NCBI RefSeq assembly: GCF_934643285.1 | Contig: NZ_CAKUBT010000006.1 | Location: 1 to 64,000, forward strand | Source of the DNA: an uncultured Ellagibacter sp. | Lineage (GTDB): Bacteria > Actinomycetota > Coriobacteriia > Coriobacteriales > Eggerthellaceae | Length of the DNA: 64,000 nt | Direction: 5' to 3' | Shown here: positions 43,471-50,764 of the stretch, piece by piece | Numbering within the stretch: position 1 is the first letter of the stretch | How the letters are laid out: each line of letters begins with the position of its first letter | Notes under the pieces: model-generated | Database searches by the model: none | What the model was told of the DNA's origin: nothing | What the model saw: the letters and a program-made list of their open reading frames with translations, nothing else | Translations under genes and position numbers: made by a program

Positions 43471-45354
43471 TTAGAGCGCTTCGAGTTTCTCCTGAATAGC
43501 AGTGGCGATCCCTTCGGCGTCGAGGCCGAGCTCATGCATGAGGAAGTCGGGGGCACCTTGCATGATGTAGCGATCGGGAATGCCCAGCGTGAGCACGGGC
43601 ACCTTCTCGTTCTGGCGCGCGAGCTCGGCGAGCACCTCTTCCCCGACACCACCTGCGATCACACCGTCTTCGACCGTCACCACGAGACGGGTTTCGGATG
43701 CCTTGCGAATCGCCTCAGTATCGAGTGGCTTCACCCAACGCATGTCGACGACGCGAACGGACAGGCCCGCGTCCTCAAGCGCAGCCGCAGCCTCGTTCGC
43801 AGGCTCAACCATATTCCCAAACGCGAGGATCGCGACATCGGACCCTTCCCTCACCAGGCGAGACACGCCAGGCTCGTAGGTTTCAGGCTTGTCGGGAACG
43901 GGCACGCCGCACGCCTCGCCGCGCGGATAGCGCACCGCGAACGGCCCGCCGAGCGCAAGCGCGGTATGAAGGGAGTTCACGAGTTCCGCCTCGTTGGAGG
44001 GCGCAAGCACTCGCATATTGGGAACCATGCGCGTATAGACCAGGTCGAACATGCCGTGGTGCGTCGGCCCATCGGCGCCCACCAAGCCCGCGCGGTCGAT
44101 AGCGAACACGACATCGAGGTTCATGAGGGCGTTATTGACGATGAGCTGATCGATGGCGCGCTGCAGGAACGTAGAGTACACGGCGAACACCGGCTTGCGC
44201 CCGCCGATAGCGAGTCCCGCCGCCATACCGGCTGCGTTCTCCTCGCAAATGCCCACGTCGATGAAGCGGTCGGGGAATTCCTTCTCGAACGCGGTAAGCC
44301 CTGTGCCGCTTTCCATCGCAGCGGTGATCGCGACGATGCGCTCATCGGCGCGCGCCTCGTTCAAGAGAGCCTCGCCGAACACCGAGGTGTAGCTCGGCGC
44401 CTTCGCGGGCTTCTTTATGGCCTTGCCCGTGGCGATATCGTAAGGACCCGTACCATGGAAGCGCGTCGGCTCCGCCATCGCGGGACCGTACCCAGCGCCC
44501 TTCTTGGTGACCACGTGCATAAGCACCGGGCCGTCGGCGGCCAGGCACGTCGAGAGCATCCCCTTCAGCTCGTGGATGTTGTGCCCGTCAACCGGCGTCG
44601 TGCACACGATGCCCAACTGCTCGAAAATCATGGAATGGGGAATGACGAACTGTTTCATCGATTCTTTCGCGTTGCGCCCGAAGTGCATGAGCGCACTGCC
44701 GAGGGCGCCCGACTGCTCCATAGCCTCCTGCACGCGGTCGCGCGTCGTGCGATATGACGACGACGTGCGCAAATAGCCGAGGTGCTTCATGAGCGCGCCG
44801 ACGTTGCGCGAGATGGACATCTCGTTGTCGTTCAGGATGATGACCATGGGAAGCTGGGCCTGCCCGATGTAGTTCAGCGCCTCGAAGGCCATGCCTCCGC
44901 CAAGCGCCGCGTCGCCGATAAGCGCGACGATCTTGTTCGCGCCGCCCGAAAGCGCCCGCGCCTTGGCAAGCCCGACGGCAATCGAAAGCGAGTCGGACGC
45001 GTGGCCGGAAGCATGCACGTCGTATTCGCTCTCGGAAGGCTTCGGGAAACCTGAAATGCCATGGAACGTGCGCAGCGTATCGAAGCGGTCGCGCCGCCCC
45101 GTCACAAGCTTGTGCGCATACGACTGGTGCCCCACATCGAAGATGAACTTGTCTTCAGGGCAATTGAGAAGGCTGTGAACTGCGAGGATGATCTCGACCG
45201 CACCAAGAGACGACGCCACGTGACCACCTGTTCGAGAAGTGGTGGTGATAATCTGCTCCCTGATTTCGCGAGCGAGAATCGAGAGCTCATCGTCGGTGAG
45301 AAGCTTCAGGTCGGCAGGTGAATCGACCACGTCAAGTATGCGCTTATTCGCCAT
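43471..45354 (-). CDS. dxs: 1-deoxy-D-xylulose-5-phosphate synthase
   Basis: A 627-residue thiamine diphosphate enzyme. Residues about 35-60 hold GGHVASSLGAVEI, followed by DVGHQSYAHKL; the ThDP motif GDAALGGGMAFEALN is near 150, and the transketolase pyrimidine and C-terminal domains follow (DVGICEENAAGMAAG, GPTHHGMFDL). It condenses pyruvate and glyceraldehyde 3-phosphate in the first step of the MEP isoprenoid pathway. The start at 45354 has AGGAG; the 60 upstream codons are low-complexity and lack a site. It is the last gene of the operon running from the carboxylase fusion through nusB and xseB. Confidence 0.96.
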   Translation of the reverse strand: MANKRILDVVDSPADLKLLTDDELSILAREIREQIITTTSRTGGHVASSLGAVEIILAVHSLLNCPEDKFIFDVGHQSYAHKLVTGRRDRFDTLRTFHGISGFPKPSESEYDVHASGHASDSLSIAVGLAKARALSGGANKIVALIGDAALGGGMAFEALNYIGQAQLPMVIILNDNEMSISRNVGALMKHLGYLRTSSSYRTTRDRVQEAMEQSGALGSALMHFGRNAKESMKQFVIPHSMIFEQLGIVCTTPVDGHNIHELKGMLSTCLAADGPVLMHVVTKKGAGYGPAMAEPTRFHGTGPYDIATGKAIKKPAKAPSYTSVFGEALLNEARADERIVAITAAMESGTGLTAFEKEFPDRFIDVGICEENAAGMAAGLAIGGRKPVFAVYSTFLQRAIDQLIVNNALMNLDVVFAIDRAGLVGADGPTHHGMFDLVYTRMVPNMRVLAPSNEAELVNSLHTALALGGPFAVRYPRGEACGVPVPDKPETYEPGVSRLVREGSDVAILAFGNMVEPANEAAAALEDAGLSVRVVDMRWVKPLDTEAIRKASETRLVVTVEDGVIAGGVGEEVLAELARQNEKVPVLTLGIPDRYIMQGAPDFLMHELGLDAEGIATAIQEKLEAL

Positions 45355-45403
45355 GATGCAAGAACTCCTCTTTCCCCCTCGCGCCTTCGCCGCAAAAGCG
45401 GTG

Positions 45404-45718
45404 CTATCGCGCAGCCGACGCCGCCTCGTCTTGGCGTGCAGCTGCCGCCTCGCCCTGGGAAGGCGAGCTTTGATCGTCGGATGCGTCGGCCTGGTCGGCC
45501 TGTTCGCCCTGCTTGGTTGTGAGGTTTGCAGCATCCTGCTCGAGAAGCTCCTCGGCGCCTTCCTCAGACAGATCGCATGCGGAAAGGCCGAGCTTCACCG
45601 CCTCCTCGTAGAGCGCGAGCGCTTCGTCAAGCGAGATGCCGGGCGCGCTTACCGCCTCGACGATTTCATCGAGGCGGTCGCGAACCTGATCGTACGATGC
45701 AGCGTTAGAGTCCGACAT
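45404..45718 (-). CDS. xseB: Exodeoxyribonuclease VII small subunit (extended tail)
   Basis: A 104-residue protein. Residues 1-62 match XseB (YDQVRDRLDEIVEAVSA, ISLDEALALYEEAVKLG, CDLSEEGAEEL...); the final 40 residues are an acidic Gln/Asp/Ala-rich tail not usual in the family. XseB joins the catalytic XseA subunit to degrade single-stranded DNA. xseA is not adjacent in this window. The start overlaps the end of nusB and has GAGGAG upstream. It is followed by dxs after 49 bases, a gene order seen in other bacteria too. Confidence 0.9.
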   Translation of the reverse strand: MSDSNAASYDQVRDRLDEIVEAVSAPGISLDEALALYEEAVKLGLSACDLSEEGAEELLEQDAANLTTKQGEQADQADASDDQSSPSQGEAAAARQDEAASAAR

Positions 45719-46376
45719 TCACCGGCTCCTCGGGAGCACAGGTCGGTTCCTCTGCTGCGCAAGCCGGCTCTTCGGGCGACACGGCGTCAGCCGAGGTATC
45801 CTCGCCTTCTGCCGCGGGCGCGTTCTCGACGATAGCTTCAGCCTCGGGCTGCTCAACGGCGCCTTCAGCTGCGGAATCTTCCTCATTGGTCGGGAACGCA
45901 TAGGCGGCAAGGGCCTCTTCCTCGCGGCGGCGCGCCGCCTCGGGATCCTTCGCGTCCTCCTCGAGCTGGCGGGCGATGCGGCCCAAAACGCCGTTCACGA
46001 AACGGGGCGACTCGTCCTCGCCGCCGAAATCCTTCGCCAGTTCGACCGCCTCGTTGATAGCGACCGAGACCGGCACCTCGTCGACGAAGAGCATCTCGTA
46101 CGTCGCTAGACGCAGGATGCAGCGGTCGACGATGGGCATGCGGTTGAGCTTCCAGTTCTCGGAAGTCGAATTGAGACGCACGTCGATGGGGAGCATCTTC
46201 TCGTCGACGCCCTCGATCAACCCGATCGCGTAGTCCGAAAGCGACTTGCCGTCATCTTCGAGCACAAGGCCCGAATCGAGCAAATCGGACGGGCGGATGC
46301 CCTTTATTTCACTGGTATAGAGCACCTGGAGCGCGCTTTGACGCGCAGCGGTGCGTTCATGTCGTCGTGATGCCAT
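45705..46376 (-). CDS. nusB: Transcription antitermination factor NusB with acidic C-terminal extension
   Basis: A 223-residue protein. The first 155 residues are NusB-like: RRHERTAARQSALQVLYTSE at the start, LRLATYEMLFVDEVPVSVAINEAVELAKDFGGEDESPRFVNGVLGRI split over two helices. The remaining 65-70 residues are Glu/Ala/Pro-rich and probably unstructured. NusB with NusE binds boxA RNA for rRNA antitermination. The ATG at 46376 follows TAGGAG right at the stop of the Asp23 gene. Confidence 0.93.
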   Translation of the reverse strand: MASRRHERTAARQSALQVLYTSEIKGIRPSDLLDSGLVLEDDGKSLSDYAIGLIEGVDEKMLPIDVRLNSTSENWKLNRMPIVDRCILRLATYEMLFVDEVPVSVAINEAVELAKDFGGEDESPRFVNGVLGRIARQLEEDAKDPEAARRREEEALAAYAFPTNEEDSAAEGAVEQPEAEAIVENAPAAEGEDTSADAVSPEEPACAAEEPTCAPEEPVNVGL

Positions 46377-46383
46377 TGATCTC

Positions 46384-46737
46384 CTATTCGGCGAACTGGA
46401 TGCCGTCGATGTAGACATCGACCGAGGCAACCTCGACGCCGACCTGGCTTGCCACCGCATCGGCCACAGCCTGGCGCAAGCTGGACGCGACCTCGGGAAG
46501 CACGAAGCCGTAGTAGACCTCGATGCGCACGGCGACTGCCAGTTTGTTGTCTTCGTTCACGGTGATTTCGATGCCCTGGGTCGACGGCTTCTGGCCGAAC
46601 ACGGCGCGGATGCCGCGGCCCTGAGCGCCCGCCGAGCCGACGCACGCAACGCCCTCGACCTCGCTGACCGCAATGGACACGATTGTTTCCACGACGCCCG
46701 GGGCGAGCGCCATACCTTCGACGTTCAACTCACTCAT
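46384..46737 (-). CDS. Asp23/Gls24-family envelope stress protein
   Basis: A 117-residue Asp23 (DUF322) protein. It begins MSELNVEGMALAPGVVETIV and has VAVRIEVYYGFVLPEVA and a C-terminal VDVYIDGIQF strand, all typical. Family members help maintain the cell envelope, usually bound to a membrane anchor (AmaP), which is not encoded here. It overlaps the accC stop by 4 bases (ATGA) and is closely followed by nusB, the common accBC-asp23-nusB arrangement of Gram-positive bacteria. Confidence 0.92.
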   Translation of the reverse strand: MSELNVEGMALAPGVVETIVSIAVSEVEGVACVGSAGAQGRGIRAVFGQKPSTQGIEITVNEDNKLAVAVRIEVYYGFVLPEVASSLRQAVADAVASQVGVEVASVDVYIDGIQFAE

Positions 46738-48086
46738 AACAAGTCTCCCATCTGGGTCTCGATGAAGTCAGTCGTGGCTTCACCCGCACGGAACACCTCA
46801 TTGTCGAGCACGCGACGGTGGAACGGCAACGTGGTGGCGATGCCTTCGATCTTGAACTCGTCGAGCGCGCGGCGACCACGTGCAAGGCACTCCTCGCGAT
46901 CCTGCCCGCTCACGATGACCTTCGCCACCATGGAGTCATAATACGGCGAAATCGAGGAGCCTTCGTGAACGTAGGTTTCCACGCGCACGCCCGGGCCCAT
47001 CGGAGGCTCGAAGCGCGTGATCTTGCCCGGGCACGGACGGAAGCCATGATCGGGGTCCTCGGCGTTGATGCGGAATTCCATCGCGTGGCCGAAGGGGGTG
47101 AACGGAGCGCGATCGGCGCAGCTCATAGGCTCGCCAGCCGCGATTCGCAGCTGCTCTTTGATGATGTCGGTGCCCGTGATTTGCTCGGAAACGGGATGCT
47201 CGACCTGCACGCGCGTGTTCATCTCCATGAAGTAGAACTTGCCCGTGGTGTCGAGCAGAAACTCGATCGTGCCGGCGTTCTTGTAGTCGACCGCGCGCAC
47301 CGCCTTGATGGCCGCAACGCCCATCGCGCGACGCAGCTCCTCGGTGAGCGCCGGGGACGGAGCCTCCTCGATGAGCTTTTGGTGGCGGCGCTGCACCGAG
47401 CAGTCGCGCTCGCAAAGAGCCACGTTGTTGCCGTGGTTGTCGGCGAGCACCTGCACTTCCACGTGACGAGGGCGCAGCACGAGCTTCTCGAGGTACACCC
47501 CGTCGTTGCCAAACGCCGCACCCGCCTCGGCGCGAGCGGCCTTGTAGTGGGACTCGAGGTCGGCCGGGTCGTGCACTTCGCGCATGCCCTTGCCGCCGCC
47601 GCCTGCCGTGGCCTTGATGAGCACCGGGTAGCCGACTTCCTCGGCGAAAGCGCGCGCCTCCTCGACGGTGTCGATGCAGCCGTCGGAGCCGGGCACCGTG
47701 GGGACGCCGCAGGCCTTCATGGTCTCGCGAGCGGAGGACTTGTCGCCCATGCGCTCGATGCACTCGGCGGAAGGGCCGATGAACACGAGGTCGTTGTCGA
47801 CGCAGGCGCGGGCGAAGTCGGCATTTTCAGCCAAGAAGCCGTAGCCAGGATGGATTGCCTCGGCGCCGGTAATCTTCGCCGCCTCGATGATGTTCGACAT
47901 CACGAGATAGCTTTTATTCGCCTGAGCAGGTCCGATGCAAACCTTTTCGTCAGCGTAGCGAACCGGGTAGGTGTCCTCGTCGGCGGTCGAGTAAACCGCC
48001 ACGGTCTTCACCCCGAGTTCCTTGCAGGCACGCATGACGCGCAGCGCAACTTCCCCGCGATTGGCGATGAGGATCTTCTTAAACAT
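46734..48086 (-). CDS. accC: Biotin carboxylase
   Basis: A 450-residue ATP-grasp biotin carboxylase of standard length. It opens FKKILIANRGEVALRVMRAC and has the glycine-rich KATAGGGGKGMREV ATP loop (about 159-172), the catalytic FYFMEMNTRVQVEHPVSEQ and GHAMEFRINAEDP. It carboxylates the biotin on the BCCP domain of the protein encoded immediately upstream, with which it shares one base (TAATG). Depending on the partner carboxyltransferase it could serve pyruvate/oxaloacetate metabolism, acetyl-CoA carboxylase, or both. Confidence 0.95.
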   Translation of the reverse strand: MFKKILIANRGEVALRVMRACKELGVKTVAVYSTADEDTYPVRYADEKVCIGPAQANKSYLVMSNIIEAAKITGAEAIHPGYGFLAENADFARACVDNDLVFIGPSAECIERMGDKSSARETMKACGVPTVPGSDGCIDTVEEARAFAEEVGYPVLIKATAGGGGKGMREVHDPADLESHYKAARAEAGAAFGNDGVYLEKLVLRPRHVEVQVLADNHGNNVALCERDCSVQRRHQKLIEEAPSPALTEELRRAMGVAAIKAVRAVDYKNAGTIEFLLDTTGKFYFMEMNTRVQVEHPVSEQITGTDIIKEQLRIAAGEPMSCADRAPFTPFGHAMEFRINAEDPDHGFRPCPGKITRFEPPMGPGVRVETYVHEGSSISPYYDSMVAKVIVSGQDREECLARGRRALDEFKIEGIATTLPFHRRVLDNEVFRAGEATTDFIETQMGDLL

Positions 48087-49972
48087 TATGACTGCTCCGA
48101 GACAAGCGGGGTCTTCGCGTGCGGCTCGATGTAGAAGAGCACGGTGCCGAACTCAACCGGGGTGGCGTCTTCGACGCACACCTCGCGGACGGTGCCCATC
48201 TCTTCGGCGGTGATCTCGTTCATGAGCTTCATCGCCTCGACGATGCACAGCGTCTGGTTAGCGGCAACCTCGTCGCCCACCTTGACGAACGGCGGCTCGT
48301 CGGGAGCGGGAGCCGCGTAGAAGGTGCCTACCATCGGCGCCTTCACGGCGTACCAGTTGGCGGGGTGCTCGCTCTCCTGCGCGGGAGCGGGCGCCGCAGG
48401 GGCGGGAGCCACGGCAGCGGTAGGAGCCGCAGCGGGGACGGCGGCTGCCGCAGGGGCGGCCACAGCCTGGCCGGGCATGCGCACTGCGATGCGGGTGCCT
48501 TCCTCTTCGACTACGATTTCGCCGACGCCGCTTTCCTCGGCAACGCGAACCAGCTCGCGAATCTGATTGATATCCACGTAATCTTCCTCCTTGGTACCGC
48601 TCGATTCCTGCTCGAGCAAGAAGTCAACCTTCTCGGACGTGCGGTGCTTGCTCAGGTATGTGCGCGCCTCGTTGGGGAACAGCGCATACATGAGGACGTC
48701 TTCCTCGCTCTGCGCGAGGTCTCCGATTTCTTCCGCCACCTCGTCAAACGTCGTGGTGACGAGCGAACCGGGCGCAATATCGGGATCGAGGACGTCGGAG
48801 TTGCCCACGACCTTCTTCACGATTTCTTTGTCCATGCGGCCGGGCGCCTTGCCGTAGTAGCCGCAGATGTAGTCCTTCATCTCCTTGGACACGACGCTCC
48901 AGCGCTTACCCGTGATCACGTTGAACACGGCCTGCGTGCCCACGATCTGGGACATCGGCGTGACGAGCGGCGGGTAGCCGACTTCGGCGCGGACCTTCGG
49001 GATTTCGGCCATAACCTCGCCCAGACGATCCGTGGCGTTCTGGATTTCCAGCTGGCTCATGAGGTTCGACATCATGCCGCCCGGAACCTGGTGGGAATAC
49101 ACCTTCATGTGCGTGAGCGAGGAAACGCCGCGCTTGTAGTGGCAGCGCTTGCGCACGCCTTCCCAGTATTCCGCAATCTCGAACAGAAGACCCAGGTCAA
49201 GACCAGTATCGTAACGGCTCTCCTGGAGTGCAGCCGCGAGCATCTCGACGGCGGGCTGGGAGTTGCCGAAAGCGAGGGGCGCGGTCGCCGTGTCAACGAT
49301 CGCGGCGCCGGCCTCGGCGGCCTTGATGTAGTTTGCCGGGGCCATGCCGCCGACATAGTGGCAATGCAGGTGCAGGGGCAGGCCGATTTCCGCATTGAAC
49401 GCCTTCACGATGCGCTCGGTGCGATACGGCGTGAGCATGCCCGCCATATCCTTGATGCAGATGGAGTCGGCGCCCAGATCCTTGAGCTGTTGACCGTAGT
49501 CAAGGAAGCTATCAAGCGTGTGAACAGGGCTGATGGTATACGAGATGGCGCCTTCGAAATGCGCGCCGCACTCCTTGATAGCGTCGGCGTTGTCCACCAC
49601 GTTTCGAATGTCGTTCAGCGCGTCGAACACGCGGAACACATGGATGCCGTTTCGGTTGGCCGCCTTGATGAAGCGGTTGCAGATCTCGCGCGAGTAATGC
49701 TTGTAGCCAACCAAATTTTGTCCGCGAGAGAGCATCGAAAGCGGCGTGTTCGGGGTGTTCGCCTTGATGGAGCGCAGGCGCTCCCAAGGATTCTCGTCGA
49801 GGAAGCGAAGGCACGTATCGAACGTTGCGCCGCCCCAAGCCTCGATAGCCCAATACCCTACTCGGTCCATCTTCGGCAGAATCGGCAGCATATCGCCGAT
49901 CTGCATGCGCGTGGCCCACAAGCTCTGCTGGCCGTCACGGATGGTGGTATCCATAATTTGAAGCCGTGGCAT
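48086..49972 (-). CDS. Carboxyltransferase (PycB/OadA-type) fused to AccB-like BCCP
   Basis: A 628-residue fusion. Residues 1-460 form a TIM-barrel carboxyltransferase of the pyruvate carboxylase/oxaloacetate decarboxylase type: MDTTIRDGQQS at 7-17, FRVFDALND, and the metal-binding LHLHCHYVGGMAPANY. From about 480 comes an AccB-like stretch (DINQIRELVRVAEESGVGEI), an Ala/Pro linker and a biotinyl domain with the EAMKLMNE site (biotinyl Lys582). The complete AccB N-terminus is unusual: OadA/PycB normally carries only the biotinyl domain. The BCCP may therefore serve two carboxylases. The start at 49972 follows GAAGGAGGTG. First gene of a six-gene operon. Confidence 0.92.
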   Translation of the reverse strand: MPRLQIMDTTIRDGQQSLWATRMQIGDMLPILPKMDRVGYWAIEAWGGATFDTCLRFLDENPWERLRSIKANTPNTPLSMLSRGQNLVGYKHYSREICNRFIKAANRNGIHVFRVFDALNDIRNVVDNADAIKECGAHFEGAISYTISPVHTLDSFLDYGQQLKDLGADSICIKDMAGMLTPYRTERIVKAFNAEIGLPLHLHCHYVGGMAPANYIKAAEAGAAIVDTATAPLAFGNSQPAVEMLAAALQESRYDTGLDLGLLFEIAEYWEGVRKRCHYKRGVSSLTHMKVYSHQVPGGMMSNLMSQLEIQNATDRLGEVMAEIPKVRAEVGYPPLVTPMSQIVGTQAVFNVITGKRWSVVSKEMKDYICGYYGKAPGRMDKEIVKKVVGNSDVLDPDIAPGSLVTTTFDEVAEEIGDLAQSEEDVLMYALFPNEARTYLSKHRTSEKVDFLLEQESSGTKEEDYVDINQIRELVRVAEESGVGEIVVEEEGTRIAVRMPGQAVAAPAAAAVPAAAPTAAVAPAPAAPAPAQESEHPANWYAVKAPMVGTFYAAPAPDEPPFVKVGDEVAANQTLCIVEAMKLMNEITAEEMGTVREVCVEDATPVEFGTVLFYIEPHAKTPLVSEQS

Positions 49973-50018
49973 GAACTCACACCTCCTTCGGTTGTTTAAG
50001 TCAAAGAACGAAATCAAA

Positions 50019-50024
50019 ATTATA
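50019..50024 (-). promoter_or_regulatory. -10 box of the carboxylase-nusB-dxs operon
   Basis: TATAAT on the minus strand, about 47 bases ahead of the fusion-gene start. No good -35 hexamer; a hairpin (50031-50048) sits just upstream. Confidence 0.5.
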
Positions 50025-50030
50025 GGAGAA

Positions 50031-50048
50031 GGCCGCTCAAACGGCCTT
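50031..50048 (-). terminator. Hairpin downstream of the PEBP gene
   Basis: GAAGGCCG and CGGCCTTC form an 8-bp stem with a short loop; the minus strand then reads TCCTATAATTTTG, so T-run support is poor. It probably ends the PEBP transcript. Confidence 0.5.
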
Positions 50049-50182
50049 CTGGCATCCGAATTTCACGGACAAGCAACACATGAACGGGTAGGCGGCGCGA
50101 GCGCGCGGAGCAATGAGCGTAGTTCGTGCTTCACTGGGCGGGTTGGGCAAACTCGGCTGGGCGATTGGCGTGCCTGGCTTGA

Positions 50183-50695
50183 CTATGCGCGGCTCGGAAG
50201 CTCGACGACCGCCTTCGCGAGCACGTGGCCCTCGATCGCACGGCGAAACTCGTTGAGGTAGTACCCCTCGGAAAGCCCCAGCTTGCAATCGAGCGCGTAG
50301 ACGGCGAGCGTGTAGACATGCGTCTTATCGGGCGGCTGGGGGCCGCAATAGCGATTGAACACAGCAGGATTCGAGCTGCCGTGCGCCATCGGCGACCAGT
50401 TGGAGTTCGCGCCCTGGGTGCACGCGATGGCTCCCGTGCGCGAGGCATCTTCGGGAATGAACGTTGTCGACGGGTCGAAATCGCAGGCCAACCAATGAAT
50501 CCAACAAAAGCCGCCCACGGGAATCGCGTCGAAGTCGATAAACGCGAGCGCAAGCGAGGCGCTACCTTCGGGCACCTCCTCTATATGGATGGGGAAAGAG
50601 CGCACGGGAAAGCCCTCGATCCTGTCAGCCTCAGACGCGTACTTCCCGAATCGATCGGACAGCAGATTCCCTTCAAGCTCGACGCTCACACGCAT
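50183..50695 (-). CDS. YbhB/YbcL-type PEBP-family protein
   Basis: A 170-residue phosphatidylethanolamine-binding-like protein (Raf kinase inhibitor family). The core strand LALAFIDFDAIPVGGFCWIHW matches the D-x-D-AP and HW anion-pocket motifs, and YCGPQPPDKTHVYTLAVYALD is the conserved CGPxPPxGxHxY motif. No signal peptide is seen, so it is cytoplasmic; bacterial members have no firmly known role. The start at 50695 has AAAGGGG. It is transcribed alone, downstream of feoAB. Confidence 0.9.
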   Translation of the reverse strand: MRVSVELEGNLLSDRFGKYASEADRIEGFPVRSFPIHIEEVPEGSASLALAFIDFDAIPVGGFCWIHWLACDFDPSTTFIPEDASRTGAIACTQGANSNWSPMAHGSSNPAVFNRYCGPQPPDKTHVYTLAVYALDCKLGLSEGYYLNEFRRAIEGHVLAKAVVELPSRA

Positions 50696-50764
50696 GGCAG
50701 GACCCCTTTCGTTCGACGGCGTGACACTGCGAGTGTACCACGCGCGGCGCCGCGAAAAGAAGCG

